Of a DNA stretch of 64,000 nt, positions 9,223-18,125 are shown in pieces. Every line of letters starts with the position of its first letter. Positions within the stretch are counted from its first letter, which is position 1. Source of the DNA: Pengzhenrongella sicca (GTDB lineage: Bacteria; Actinomycetota; Actinomycetes; Actinomycetales; Cellulomonadaceae); NCBI RefSeq assembly GCF_017569225.1, contig NZ_CP071868.1, positions 3,410,001-3,474,000 on the forward strand. Reading direction: 5' to 3'. A model generated the notes under the pieces. That model saw only the letters and a program-made list of their open reading frames with translations. It was not told where the DNA came from and searched no databases. Made by a program: the position numbers and the translations under genes.

Positions 9223-10610
9223 CAGGCTCCTTCGACTCGCAGGACAGAGACCACGCGGGTCACCGAGTCGAGCTCGGCGATCGCCGCGACCGTGGCCGAC
9301 AGCGCGGCGTCGGTCGCCGCGTGGGTGGTGATGATCAGGTGGGCGAGCGACGCCGGGGCGCCGCTGGCGGCCGCGCCGGGACCGGCCTCGCGATCGGCGG
9401 CCGGATCGGCGGCGACGAGCTGGGGCGCCTGCCGCACGGCCTCGATCGAGACGCCGTGCTCGGCAAGCACCGCGGACACCTGGGCGAGCACGCCCGGGCG
9501 GTCCGCGACGTCGAGCCGCACCTGGTAGCGCGTCAGCGCGGCCGAGGCCGGCAGCACCGGCAGGTCGGCGTACGTCGACTCGACCGGGCCGAGCCCCCCG
9601 TGCACGCGGTGCCGCGCGGCCGAGACCACGTCGCCGAGCACCGCCGAGGCCGTCGGGGCGCCGCCCGCGCCGCGGCCGTAGAACATGAGCTCGCCGGCGG
9701 CCTCGGCCTCGACGAACACCGCGTTGAACGCGCCGTGCACGCCGGCGAGCGGGTGACTCGCGGGCACGAGCGCGGGGTGCACGCGCGCCGACACGCCCTC
9801 GTCGGTCCGCTCCGCGATCGCGAGCAGCTTCACGACGTGCCCGGTGCGCGCGGCCCAGGCGACGTCGTCGGCGGTGATCGCGGCGATGCCCTCGCGGTGC
9901 ACGAGCTCGAGCGGCACGCGCGTGTGGAACGCGAGCGAGGCGAGGATCGCGGCCTTGGCGGCGGCGTCGAAGCCCTCGACGTCGGCGGTCGGGTCCGCCT
10001 CCGCGAAGCCGAGCTGCTGGGCCTGCGCGACGGCGGTGGACAGGTCGAGCCCCTCGGTCGCCATCTGGTCGAGCACGTAGTTGGTGGTGCCGTTGACGAT
10101 GCCGAGCACGCGCAGGATGCGGTCGCCGGCCAGCGACTCGCGCACCGGGCGCACGAGCGGGATGGCCCCGGCGACGGCGGCCTCGAAGTACAGGTCGACG
10201 CCGGCGGCCTCGGCCGCGGCGTAGAGCGTGGGGCCGTCCGCGGCGAGCAGCGCCTTGTTGGCGGTCACCACCGACGCGCCGGCGGCGATCGCGCGCAGGA
10301 TCAGGCTCCGGGCGGGCTCGAGGCCGCCGATCACCTCGATGACGAGGTCGGCGCGCGCGACGAGCGCCTCGGCGTCGGTCGTCAGGAGCGCGGGGTCGAC
10401 GCCGGCGCGCGGGGCGGTGACGTCGCGGACGGCTACGCCGACGATCTCGAGCGGCGCGCCGACGCGCGCGGCGAGGTCGTCCCGCTGCTGGGTGAGCAGG
10501 CGCACGACCTGCGTGCCGACGACGCCGCAGCCCAGCACGGCGACACGCACCGGGCCCCGCGTCGCGCCGTCGTGCGCCGCGCCGTGCGGCGCGCTGTCCG
10601 GAGCAGCCAC
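9222..10610 (-). CDS. hom: Homoserine dehydrogenase with ACT domain
   Basis: Hom reduces aspartate semialdehyde to homoserine with NAD(P)H. The 462-residue protein has the Rossmann start [17 protein letters not shown], the catalytic region [14 protein letters not shown] and [19 protein letters not shown] with its catalytic Asp/Lys residues. Residues from about 355 form a C-terminal ACT domain ([20 protein letters not shown]), the usual site of threonine feedback; a Gly/Ala-rich insertion ([19 protein letters not shown]) interrupts it. The start is GTG at 10610 with GAAGGG upstream. It leads hom-thrC-thrB. An unusual inverted-repeat array lies between it and the lysA stop. Confidence 0.96.
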   Translation of the reverse strand: MAAPDSAPHGAAHDGATRGPVRVAVLGCGVVGTQVVRLLTQQRDDLAARVGAPLEIVGVAVRDVTAPRAGVDPALLTTDAEALVARADLVIEVIGGLEPARSLILRAIAAGASVVTANKALLAADGPTLYAAAEAAGVDLYFEAAVAGAIPLVRPVRESLAGDRILRVLGIVNGTTNYVLDQMATEGLDLSTAVAQAQQLGFAEADPTADVEGFDAAAKAAILASLAFHTRVPLELVHREGIAAITADDVAWAARTGHVVKLLAIAERTDEGVSARVHPALVPASHPLAGVHGAFNAVFVEAEAAGELMFYGRGAGGAPTASAVLGDVVSAARHRVHGGLGPVESTYADLPVLPASAALTRYQVRLDVADRPGVLAQVSAVLAEHGVSIEAVRQAPQLVAADPAADREAGPGAAASGAPASLAHLIITTHAATDAALSATVAAIAELDSVTRVVSVLRVEGA

Positions 10611-10708
10611 GTGTGCGCGCCCTTCGTTTGTGGGTCCTGCCAGCGCCGTTGGGCTGACTACCCCGCTCGCGGTCGACCCGCGGCGGCGCCCCCAGGATAG
10701 TGCGGCGC

Positions 10709-10813
10709 CGAGGTAGATCGGCCGCGGCGAGGTAGTCCATCGGCGGTGAGGTAGTCCATCGGCGGCGAGGTAGTCCCTACGCAGGGACTACCTCACCGCG
10801 CAGGGACTACCTC
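10709..10813. repeat. GAGGTAGTCC array with a palindromic core
   Basis: Between lysA and hom there are three direct copies of GAGGTAGTCC(A/C)T (10729-10740, 10748-10759, 10767-10778), one decayed copy (10710-10719), and two inverted copies AGGGACTACCTC (10783-10794, 10802-10813). The third direct and first inverted copies make a perfect 12-bp stem with a 4-base loop (10779-10782), extendable by four more pairs after one mismatch. No known element is recognised. It could end lysA or hom-region transcription, or be a species-specific repeat. Confidence 0.85.
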
Positions 10814-10832
10814 ACCGTCAGGTCGCCGGCCG

Positions 10833-12194
10833 TCAGCCTTCGTCGAGGGCCAAGAGGTCGGCCTCCGTCTCGCGGCGGACCAGGACGCGTGAGCGGCCCG
10901 CGAGCACCGCGAGGACCGGCGGGCGCGGGACGTGGTTGTAGTTGCTCGCCATCGAGCGGCCGTACGCACCGGTCGCGGGGACGGCCAGCAGGTCGCCGCG
11001 CGCGACGTCGGCGGGCAGGTCGACGTCGTGCACGAGGATGTCGCCGCTCTCGCAGTGCTTGCCGACCACGCGGGACAGCACCGTGTCCGCCGCGCCCGGG
11101 CGGCTCGCGAGCGTCGCGGTGTACCGGGCACCGTAGAGCGCGGGCCGCAGGTTGTCGCTCATGCCGCCGTCGACCGAAACGTAGGTGCGCGTGAAGGGCG
11201 GCTCGCCGTCGACCGTGACCGGCTTGACCGTCCCGACCTCGTAGAGCGTGAACATCGCGGGGCCGACGACGGCGCGGCCCGGCTCGATCGAGATGCGCGG
11301 CACCGCGGTGCCGAGCTCGGCGCAGACCCCGCCGACGACGCCCGCGAGGTCCTTGGCGACCCGGCCGGGCTCGATCGGGACCTCCCCGGGCAGGTAGGCG
11401 ATGCCGTAGCCGCCGCCGAGGTCCACCTCGGCCACCAGGTGCCCCGTCGCGGCGGCCAGGTCGGCGCGCAGCACGAGCAGCTTGCGGGCGGCCTCGGCGA
11501 ACCCCGCGGGGTCGAGGATCTGGGAGCCGATGTGGGAGTGCACGCCGAGCAGCTCAAGCTCGGGGTGGGACAGCACCGCGCGCAGGCCGGCCATCGCCTG
11601 CCCACCCGCGATCGAGAGGCCGAACTTCTGGTCCTCGTGGGCCGTGGCGATGTACTCGTGCCCGCCGGCGTGCACCCCGGTCGTGACGCGCACCATGACC
11701 GGCGCGCGCCGGCCGTCGCCGCGTCCGGCGACCATGGCGGCGAGGCGGTCGATCTCCGTGAGGGAGTCGACGATGATGCGCCCTACCCCCGCGTCCAGCG
11801 CCCGCTCGAGCTCGGCGTCGGACTTGTTGTTGCCGTGCAGGCCGATGTCGGCGCCCGGCACCGCAGCCCGGAGCGCGACGGCGAGCTCGCCGCCGGTCGC
11901 GGTGTCGACACGCAAGCCCTCCTCGTGCGCCCAGCGCGCGACGGCGACGCTCAGGAACGCCTTGCCGGCGTAGTACACGTCGACCTCGGTCCCGATGCCG
12001 GCGAACGCCGCGGTGAACGCCGAGCGGAAGGAGCGCGCCCGGGCCCGGAAGTCGGCCTCGTCGAGCACGTACAGGGGCGTGCCGTGCTCGCGGGCGAGGT
12101 CGCGCACGTCGACGCCCGCGACCTCGAGCGCGCCGTCGGCGCCGCGCCGGACTCCGCTCGCCCAGACGGCCGGGTCGAGATCCGCCGCGCTCAC
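10833..12194 (-). CDS. lysA: Diaminopimelate decarboxylase
   Basis: LysA decarboxylates meso-diaminopimelate to lysine, the last step of the pathway. The 453-residue fold III PLP enzyme has the PLP lysine in [15 protein letters not shown] at about residue 65, [44 protein letters not shown] and the partner-subunit motif CESGDILV with its cysteine. The GTG at 12194 overlaps the argS stop as GTGA. The argS-lysA pair followed by hom is a well-known actinobacterial arrangement that joins lysine and threonine synthesis. Just past its stop, TGACGG recurs in frame 15 bases on. Confidence 0.97.
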   Translation of the reverse strand: MSAADLDPAVWASGVRRGADGALEVAGVDVRDLAREHGTPLYVLDEADFRARARSFRSAFTAAFAGIGTEVDVYYAGKAFLSVAVARWAHEEGLRVDTATGGELAVALRAAVPGADIGLHGNNKSDAELERALDAGVGRIIVDSLTEIDRLAAMVAGRGDGRRAPVMVRVTTGVHAGGHEYIATAHEDQKFGLSIAGGQAMAGLRAVLSHPELELLGVHSHIGSQILDPAGFAEAARKLLVLRADLAAATGHLVAEVDLGGGYGIAYLPGEVPIEPGRVAKDLAGVVGGVCAELGTAVPRISIEPGRAVVGPAMFTLYEVGTVKPVTVDGEPPFTRTYVSVDGGMSDNLRPALYGARYTATLASRPGAADTVLSRVVGKHCESGDILVHDVDLPADVARGDLLAVPATGAYGRSMASNYNHVPRPPVLAVLAGRSRVLVRRETEADLLALDEG

Positions 12195-13870
12195 ATGCGG
12201 TCCGGGGCGGTCACGCCGAGCAGGTCCAGGCCGTTGGCCAGCACCTGGCGGGTGGCGTCGTTGAGCCAGAGCCGCGTGCGGTGCACGTCGGTGACCTCCT
12301 CGTCGCCGAACGGCGCGACCCGGCACTGGTCGTACCACTTGTGGTACGACCCGGCGAGCATCTCGAGGTAGCGCGCGACCCGGTGCGGTTCACGCAGCTC
12401 GGCCGCCTGCGCGACGACCCGCGGGTACTCGCTGAGCGCGCCGATCAGCACGCCGTCGGCCGGGTGGTCGAGCAGCGACGCGTCGAAGCCGTCCTCGCGC
12501 CGGACCCCCGCGTCGGCGGCGTTGCGGGCGACGTTCGCCGTGCGCGCGTGGGCGTACTGGACGTAGAACACGGGGTTCTCGTTGGTCGCCTTGGTGAGCA
12601 GGTCGAGGTCGATGTCGAGCATCGAGTCGGTCGACGACCGGGCCAGCGAGTACCGGGCGGCGTCCACGCCGACGGCGTCGACCAGGTCGTCGATCGTCAC
12701 GACCGTGCCCGCGCGCTTCGACATCCGGACCGGCTGGCCGTCCTTGAGAAGGTTGACCATCTGGCCGATCAGGATCTCGAGGTTGGTCCAGGGCGTGTCC
12801 CCGAACGCGGCACACATGGCCATCATCCGACCCACGTACCCGTGGTGGTCGGCGCCGAGCATGATGATGACGCGGTCGAAGCCGCGCTCGCGCTTGTCCA
12901 GGTAGTAGGCCAGGTCGGCAGCGATGTACGCCGCCTCGCCGTCCGACTTGATGATGACGCGGTCCTTGTCGTCGCCGAAGTCGGTGGTGCGCAGCCACGT
13001 CGCGTCGTCCTGCTCGTAGATCCGGCCGAGCTCACGTAGGCGCGCGATCGCGCGGGTCACGGCGCCGGACTCGTGCAGCGAGTTCTCGTGGAAGTAGACG
13101 TCGAAGTCGACCCCGAAGTTGTGCAGGGACGTGCGGATCTCCGCAAACATGAGGTCGACCCCGGCGGCGCGGAAGGCCTCCTGGGCCGCGTCGTCGGCGA
13201 GCGACGTCGGGTCGGGCGCGCCGGCGGCGGCCGCGCCCGCGATCACCTGCGCGGCGATCTCGGCGATGTACGCGCCGCCGTAGCCGTCCTCGGGCGCCTC
13301 CTGCCCGCGGGCCGCGGCGAGCAGCGACCGGGCGAACCGGTCGATCTGGCCGCCGTGGTCGTTGAAGTAGTACTCCCGGGCGACGCTCGCGCCGGCGGCC
13401 TGCATGATGCGCGCGAGCGAGTCCCCGACGGCGGCCCAGCGGACGCCGCCGATGTGGATCGGTCCGGTCGGGTTGGCCGAAACGAACTCGAGGTTGATGG
13501 ACTCCCCCGCCAGCGTCTCGCCGCGCCCGAAGGCGGCACCCGCCTCGACGACGGAGCGCGCGAGCTCACCGGCCGCGGCCGTCTCGAGCCGGATGTTGAG
13601 GAAGCCCGGCCCCGCGACGTCGACCGCGCCGACGCCGTCGACGTCGGCGAGGCGGCGGGCCAGCTCGGTGGCGAACGCGCGGGGCGCGAGCCCGGCCTTC
13701 TTGCCAAGCTGCATGGCGATGTTCGTCGACCAGTCGCCGTGCTCGCGCTGCCGTGGGCGCTCGAGGTGCACCGAGGCCGGGATGTCGGCCGCCTCGAGAG
13801 CGAAGGTGCCGTCGGTCACGGCGGCGAGCAGGGCGGAGCGAAGGGCCTCGGAAAGGCTGGCAGGTGTCAC
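12191..13870 (-). CDS. argS: Arginyl-tRNA synthetase
   Basis: ArgRS charges tRNA-Arg with arginine. The 559-residue class I enzyme has an N-terminal additional domain, the nucleotide-binding segment [19 protein letters not shown] in which the canonical HIGH reads HIGG, and the second catalytic motif [15 protein letters not shown]. The C-terminal DALR anticodon-binding domain starts near residue 440 and ends [10 protein letters not shown]...LGVTAPDRM. The GTG at 13870 is chosen because [14 protein letters not shown] matches the family start and because a TACCCT hexamer lies six bases before it with no Shine-Dalgarno, suggesting a leaderless message. It is the first gene of the argS-lysA operon. 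Confidence 0.97.
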   Translation of the reverse strand: MTPASLSEALRSALLAAVTDGTFALEAADIPASVHLERPRQREHGDWSTNIAMQLGKKAGLAPRAFATELARRLADVDGVGAVDVAGPGFLNIRLETAAAGELARSVVEAGAAFGRGETLAGESINLEFVSANPTGPIHIGGVRWAAVGDSLARIMQAAGASVAREYYFNDHGGQIDRFARSLLAAARGQEAPEDGYGGAYIAEIAAQVIAGAAAAGAPDPTSLADDAAQEAFRAAGVDLMFAEIRTSLHNFGVDFDVYFHENSLHESGAVTRAIARLRELGRIYEQDDATWLRTTDFGDDKDRVIIKSDGEAAYIAADLAYYLDKRERGFDRVIIMLGADHHGYVGRMMAMCAAFGDTPWTNLEILIGQMVNLLKDGQPVRMSKRAGTVVTIDDLVDAVGVDAARYSLARSSTDSMLDIDLDLLTKATNENPVFYVQYAHARTANVARNAADAGVRREDGFDASLLDHPADGVLIGALSEYPRVVAQAAELREPHRVARYLEMLAGSYHKWYDQCRVAPFGDEEVTDVHRTRLWLNDATRQVLANGLDLLGVTAPDRM

Positions 13871-13876
13871 CCCCGC

Positions 13877-13882
13877 AGGGTA
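13877..13882 (-). promoter_or_regulatory. Likely -10 element, leaderless argS
   Basis: TACCCT on the minus strand ends six bases before the argS GTG. It fits the actinobacterial -10 consensus TANNNT, and no Shine-Dalgarno is present. Confidence 0.5.
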
Positions 13883-13993
13883 CCGAGTGCGGGGCGGGGG
13901 CCAGCGCGCTCGTGCGACGGCGGGCGTGCGACCGCCCGAACGCAGCGCAGGCCCGCCGGTGTGCACCGGCGGGCCCGCGTCAGGGGAAACGAC

Positions 13994-14998
13994 TCAGTAC
14001 GGGAAGACCTTGTACAGCTCCCAGACGGCGTCGGCGTCCGTGCCCGTCATCGTGAATGCGATCGTGGCGTTCGTCGCGATGACGGTCGTCACGCCGTCGA
14101 CCGTGTAGACCTCGTACTTCGCGTCGCTCTCGGTGTCCTCGCCCGAGTCCATGAGCTGCTCGGCGGTGAAGGACGCCCGCTCGGCAGCGGCCCACAGGTC
14201 GCTCTCCTCCTCGGTGTTCCAGTCCGTCAGGACGGCGTCCGCCGTCGAGGTGCCGTTGGTGTACGTCGCGGTGTACGCCTCCGAGGCGCCCGTGGCGACG
14301 ATCGCGTCGTCGGGCGTGATCACGTCGGTGGAGAAGACGTCGACCGTGAGCGGCGTGAGGTCGTACAGCCAGGTCGTCGCACCGGCGAGCGAATCGCCCT
14401 CGCTCGACTCGTCGGGGGCCGCGGACTCCTCGGTGCTGGTGGTGGGCAGCGAGCTCGCGAGGTCGTCGATCGACTGCGACGCCGCGCCGAGGCCGATCAC
14501 GCCGATCGCGAAGATGACGCCGGCGATCGCCCACGTCAGGGCGCCCAGGCCACCGAGCACGATGCCGGCGATCGCGAACCCGCGGCCGCCCGTGTGGTTG
14601 GCCTTGGTGCGCTTGAGCCCGACGATGCCGAGCACGATGGGAACGGCGCCGAGGCCGAGGATCCCGGTCACGAGCGCCGCGATCGACATGCCGTCGGTGG
14701 CGGCCGGGGCGGGCTGCTGGCCGTACGGCGCCTGGCCGTAGGACGCCTGCCCGTACGGCGGCTGCCCGGGCGGCACGTCGCCGGTCGGCGGCTGACCGGT
14801 CGGCAGCGACTGGCTGGTCGGCAGCGACTGGCTGAACGCCGGCTGCTCACCGAAGGGCTCGGGCTGCTTGTCCTGCCCGAACGGCTGCGTCTGCCCGTAC
14901 GGCGACTGCCCGAACGGCTGCGGCTCGGCGGGCGGATACCCCGGCGCCGCCGGCGGCACGTCGTCGCGGCGGGAAGGATCCTGTGGTTCCGTGCTCAC
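13994..14998 (-). CDS. DUF4190 membrane protein with Pro/Gln-rich head
   Basis: The product has 334 residues. The first 125 are Pro/Gln/Tyr/Gly-rich and repeat short units such as PYGQ and PFGQ, and SQSLPT occurs twice; this part is likely disordered and cytoplasmic. Residues about 127-205 hold two hydrophobic hairpins (MSIAALVTGILGLGAVPIVLGIVGL and GFAIAGIVLGGLGALTWAIA), the DUF4190 pattern. The rest is an acidic Ser/Thr-rich region with a C-terminal domain ending WELYKVFPY, probably outside the cell. The function is unknown; similar proteins are common in actinobacterial membranes. The GTG at 14998 is chosen over an ATG 18 codons upstream because the family head starts MSTEPQ-like and a GAGGCTGGGG lies before it. 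Confidence 0.75.
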   Translation of the reverse strand: MSTEPQDPSRRDDVPPAAPGYPPAEPQPFGQSPYGQTQPFGQDKQPEPFGEQPAFSQSLPTSQSLPTGQPPTGDVPPGQPPYGQASYGQAPYGQQPAPAATDGMSIAALVTGILGLGAVPIVLGIVGLKRTKANHTGGRGFAIAGIVLGGLGALTWAIAGVIFAIGVIGLGAASQSIDDLASSLPTTSTEESAAPDESSEGDSLAGATTWLYDLTPLTVDVFSTDVITPDDAIVATGASEAYTATYTNGTSTADAVLTDWNTEEESDLWAAAERASFTAEQLMDSGEDTESDAKYEVYTVDGVTTVIATNATIAFTMTGTDADAVWELYKVFPY

Positions 14999-15025
14999 TG
15001 TGCCCCAGCCTCTGCTGTCGAAAAA

Positions 15026-15044
15026 TGTGTACAGTAAATACACA
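15026..15044. promoter_or_regulatory. Inverted repeat TGTGTA-N7-TACACA, candidate operator
   Basis: Perfect 6-bp arms (15026-15031 and 15039-15044) lie in an unusually A+T-rich patch 28 bases upstream of the DUF4190 gene and about 220 bases upstream of the divergent GntR gene. The symmetry and position suggest a transcription-factor site. Which factor binds is unknown; the GntR protein next door is one candidate. Confidence 0.45.
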
Positions 15045-15265
15045 GTATGCACCTAGAAATAGGCAGTTCCGGCTGGCAATCGGGCACTTTCTCGGTCGAT
15101 CGGAAAGATTCACCCGGACCGCGCGCACCGCATTTGGACAAAGCGCACAGACATGGGTGATTGGGGCGCGTCCGGGCGGGGTCGACGCCGCCGCGACGGC
15201 GCGCCTGGCGCGACGGCGCGGTCCAGTTGGCGCCGCGGGCGCGATCGTGGAGGAGAATACCTGGG

Positions 15266-15919
15266 ATGACTCGACACCCGGGACTGATCGACCAGGCCGT
15301 CGCGCGGCTGCGCGCCCAGATCGCCGACGGCGGCTGGCCCGTGGGCGAACGCATCCCGGCCGAGCCGCTGCTCGTCGAGATGCTCGGCGTCGGCCGCAAC
15401 ACCGTCCGTGAGGCAGTGCAGTCGCTCGTGCACGCGGGCCTGCTCGAGCGCAGGCAGGGCTCGGGCACGTTCGTCATCGCGAGCTCGGAGCTCAGCGTCA
15501 CGATCGGGCGGGAGATCGCGCTCGCCCGCCAGCGCGACGTGCTCGAGGTGCGCCGGTCGCTCGAGGTCGAGGCTGCCCGGCTCGCCGCGCGGCGCCGGAC
15601 GCCGGCCGAGCTCGCCGAGCTGCGCGCGCGCCGCAACGACCGCACGGAGGCGTACCGCAAGGGCGACCTCGACGCGATGGTCACGACCGACCTGGCGCTG
15701 CACCGCACGATCGCCCGGGCCGCGCGCAACCCGGTGCTGCTCGCGCTCTACGAGAGCCTCGTCGGCGCGATCGGGGAGAACATCCGCTTCAACTTCGAGC
15801 GCCCGGCGCACACCCACGACAGCCACGACGGGCTCGTGGACGCGATCGCCGACGGCGACGTCGACCGCGCGGTCCGCGAGATCACGAGCTACCTGTCCGA
15901 GCAGCTCGGCGAGGGCTGA
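15266..15919 (+). CDS. GntR-family transcriptional regulator, FCD subfamily
   Basis: The 217-residue protein is a winged-helix regulator with an all-helical ligand domain. The N-terminal GntR HTH spans about residues 8-70 (QIADGGWPVGERIPAEPLLVEMLGVGRNTVREAVQSL), ending in the wing RRQGSGTFV. Residues 85-210 form the FCD domain: EVRRSLEVEAARLAA, DLALHRTIARAARNPVL and HDGLVDAIADGD supply the Asp/His residues that usually bind a metal and a carboxylate effector. The ATG at 15266 has GGAGGAG ten bases upstream. Its target is unknown. The CynX-type transporter at 16,607 is a plausible one, since FCD regulators often sit near organic-anion transporters. Confidence 0.85.
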   Translation: MTRHPGLIDQAVARLRAQIADGGWPVGERIPAEPLLVEMLGVGRNTVREAVQSLVHAGLLERRQGSGTFVIASSELSVTIGREIALARQRDVLEVRRSLEVEAARLAARRRTPAELAELRARRNDRTEAYRKGDLDAMVTTDLALHRTIARAARNPVLLALYESLVGAIGENIRFNFERPAHTHDSHDGLVDAIADGDVDRAVREITSYLSEQLGEG

Positions 15920-15987
15920 GCCCGACCCGATCGCGACCCGCCCGCCGGGTGCGCTAGTGTCATCCCCCGGGCCAGTTTCTGGTGCAT

Positions 15988-16060
15988 GCCCGCGTAGCTC
16001 AGTGGATAGAGCGTCCGCCTCCGGAGCGGAAGGTCGAAGGTTCGAATCCTTTCGCGGGCA
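15988..16060 (+). tRNA. tRNA-Arg (anticodon CCG)
   Basis: The 73-base gene folds as a full cloverleaf. Acceptor GCCCGCG pairs with CGCGGGC, and the anticodon stem TCCGC/GCGGA encloses CTCCGGA with anticodon CCG at 16021-16023. The T-arm reads GGTTCGAATCC. The discriminator is A, and the 3' CCA is not encoded (CCC follows). It decodes CGG, a common codon at this G+C. Confidence 0.97.
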
Positions 16061-16196
16061 CCCTGCTTGTCTGCGTGAATTCCGGCCGTGCCCGCGTCGT
16101 GCCCGCGACATTCCCCCGGTGGCGCGGCTCGACCCGGCCCTCGCCGGTCGCCCGTTGGCGTGCATGTGCGCGCGCGTGATTGTCCGATTGCGGCGG

Positions 16197-16260
16197 AGTG
16201 CTTGTCCGCGTGCGTCCCAGTGCTTGCCGGGTGCGTTCGAGTGCTTGCCGAGTGCTTCCG
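16197..16260. repeat. Imperfect tandem repeat AGTGCTTG(C/T)CCG
   Basis: Four copies start at 16197, 16219, 16240 and 16251, with spacings of 22, 21 and 11 bases. They share AGTGCTT followed by CCG-rich sequence. The array is outside any gene. Confidence 0.7.
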
Positions 16261-16520
16261 CGCGGAGCAGGTGACAGAACCGCAGAGGTGTGGCTCCCGG
16301 CAATCCACACAGGCCCCACCAGTCACATCCGCACCATGCTCCGCGCGGACGGCGAACCTCACCGACGCGCGAGTTGCCCGAGTGCACCACCGTGACGCTC
16401 GAACCATCCCACAGGCCCCACCAGCCCCTCCTGTCCCCCGCGCGTCGCTGCGGTTCGCTCGGCGCGCGGCGCCAGGCCTCCGACCGGGCCGGTCACCGAG
16501 AACACGAGGCGAGGACGCCG

Positions 16521-16606
16521 TAGCGGCACGCGTCGGCACAGCACGCGTCGGCACGGCACGAGTCGGCACGTGTCGGCACCGGTCGGCACGTCGCCAGCAC
16601 GGGTCG
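16521..16606. repeat. GTCGGCAC tandem repeat at the 3' end of the MFS gene
   Basis: Five exact copies of GTCGGCAC (16532, 16547, 16562, 16572 and 16582) with 10- or 15-base spacing, plus weaker copies at either side, run up to the stop codon of the minus-strand MFS gene at 16607. Confidence 0.8.
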
Positions 16607-17848
16607 TCAGGTCCAGCTGTCCTCGAGCATGATCGGCCGGCACGCGATCGCGCCGGCGAGCACCATGAGCACCACCGTCGCCAGCAGGAACGCGATCGCC
16701 GCCGCCCAGCCGCCCGTCGCGACGTAGAGGACGCCGACCACGACCGGACCGAGGCCGGCCAGGCCGTAGCCGACGCCCTGGACGAACCCCGACAGCGCGA
16801 CGCCGCCGCGCTGAGTCCGCGTCCGCAGGTTCAGCAGCGTGATGACCAGCGGAAACGCACTCGGCGCGACGCCGAGCAGCACGATCCACGCGAGCGTCCC
16901 GTGCGTCGGCGCGAGCATCAGCCCGGCGTACCCGCTGACGAAGCAGGCGCCGAACACCACCACGAGCGAGAACGGGCTGTTCATCCGGGCCGCCAGCGAC
17001 GGGACCACGAACGATCCCGGTAGGGCGAGAATGCCGAACAGGGCGAGCCACTGCCCCGCGTGCTCCGCGCTGATCCCGGCGTCGCCGAGGATCTGCGGGA
17101 GCCAGGCGAACATCGCGTAGACGTTGAGCGAGTTCAACCCGAACAGGCCCGCGAGCGACCACGCGAGCGGGCTGCGCCACACCCGGCCGCGAGCGCGCGC
17201 GGACCCCGGCCGCCCGGGCTCGCGCCGCGCCGAGCCCCGCCAGAGGCCGCCCAGCTCGGCCCGCAGCCGCGCCGACCGTGCGATCACCACGACCCACGGC
17301 ACGGCGGCGACGAGCCCGATCACCGACCAGGACGCGAGCGTCACGCGCCAGCCGTACTCCCGGGCGATCGGCACGGCCAGCAGCGCCGGCAGGGTGGTGC
17401 TGAAGCACATGGCCACCGAGTACATCGAGGTGACGGCACCGATCCGGTCCGCGAAGTACCGCTTCACGAGCGGTGGCAGCAGCACGTTGCCCATCCCCAT
17501 GCCCGCGAGCGCGATCACGGTCCAGACGAGGAAGGCCGACGGCGTCGCGACGCTCGAGCGCACGATCTCGCCGCCCGCGGACGCCACCATGGCGGCGACC
17601 AGCGTCGGTTCGAGCCCGAACCGGCGCGCGAGCAGCGGCGCGAGCGAGCCGAAGAGCGCGAACGACGCGACCGGGATCGTGCCGAGCACGCCGGCCTGGA
17701 CGCCGGTGAGGGCCAGGTCGACCCGCACGACGTCCAGGATCGGCGAGACGGCGCCGACGGCGATCCGGAGGTTGAGCCCGACGAGCAGGATCCCGAGGAG
17801 CGCGATCCCTCGTCCGTGCCACGGCTGGGGTCGGCCGAACGCGACCAT
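16607..17848 (-). CDS. CynX/NimT-family MFS transporter
   Basis: The 413-residue protein has about twelve hydrophobic helices split by a basic central loop (ARLRAELGGLWRGSARREPG). The N-terminus reads LLGILLVGLNLRIAVGAVSPIL and contains LNLRxAVGAVSP, typical of the cyanate/2-nitroimidazole transporter branch of the major facilitator superfamily. FGLEPTLVAAMVASAGGEIVRS and WLPQILGDAGIS fit the same branch. The start is ATG at 17848 with AGGAAGG eight bases upstream. The substrate is unknown; an organic anion is likely. It converges on the GntR/FCD gene across the tRNA and may be its target. Its 3' end abuts a GTCGGCAC repeat array. Confidence 0.85.
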   Translation of the reverse strand: MVAFGRPQPWHGRGIALLGILLVGLNLRIAVGAVSPILDVVRVDLALTGVQAGVLGTIPVASFALFGSLAPLLARRFGLEPTLVAAMVASAGGEIVRSSVATPSAFLVWTVIALAGMGMGNVLLPPLVKRYFADRIGAVTSMYSVAMCFSTTLPALLAVPIAREYGWRVTLASWSVIGLVAAVPWVVVIARSARLRAELGGLWRGSARREPGRPGSARARGRVWRSPLAWSLAGLFGLNSLNVYAMFAWLPQILGDAGISAEHAGQWLALFGILALPGSFVVPSLAARMNSPFSLVVVFGACFVSGYAGLMLAPTHGTLAWIVLLGVAPSAFPLVITLLNLRTRTQRGGVALSGFVQGVGYGLAGLGPVVVGVLYVATGGWAAAIAFLLATVVLMVLAGAIACRPIMLEDSWT

Positions 17849-17867
17849 CGGGGCCTTCCTGACGAGA

Positions 17868-17896
17868 GTTCGCGGGCCCGGGGTTCGCGGGCCCGG
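17868..17896. repeat. Direct repeat GTTCGCGGGCCCGG, two copies
   Basis: Two exact 14-bp copies start 15 bases apart (17868 and 17883) just upstream of the MFS gene, followed by a G-rich stretch of GGCGGGGC/GGCAGGGC units to about 17950. The rest of the 277-base gap before adhE shows no gene. Confidence 0.75.
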
Positions 17897-18125
17897 CGCC
17901 GGCGCCGTCGACGCAGGCGGGGCGGGCAGGGCAGGCGGGGCAGGCCCGACCTTAACCTGGGATGAATCCGCACCCGCCCCACCGCGAGGCGCCCGACGAC
18001 CGGCGGGATTGTCGAACTGGGAGGTTTAGGACTTTCGGCGCACGAGACCGGCGACCGTTCCTCGTATTTTGGTGTCGAGGTCAAAGGCGATCTGTCCCCT
18101 GCCACCACCCACCCCGGGAGCACCC

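Larger units (their letters stand above)
16061..16606. other. 546-base non-coding stretch rich in short repeats
   Basis: No credible gene lies between the tRNA and the MFS transporter stop. The stretch holds two tandem-repeat zones, listed separately, and a direct repeat CACAGGCCCCACCAG at 16308-16322 and 16410-16424. No integrase and no duplicated tRNA 3' end are seen, so I do not read it as an attachment site. Confidence 0.6.

Noticed and set aside
15999-16319. Minus-strand reading frame ending AKGFEPSTFRSGGGRSIH over the tRNA
   Set aside because: This is the well-known false protein produced by the antisense strand of a tRNA gene; the cloverleaf explains the sequence.
15988-16424. tRNA-Arg as an integration site of a genomic island
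   Set aside because: No integrase, no duplicate of the tRNA 3' end, and the genes on both sides look native.
17990-18125. Rex operator upstream of adhE
   Set aside because: I found no TTGTGA-N6-TCACAA-like inverted repeat in the upstream region.
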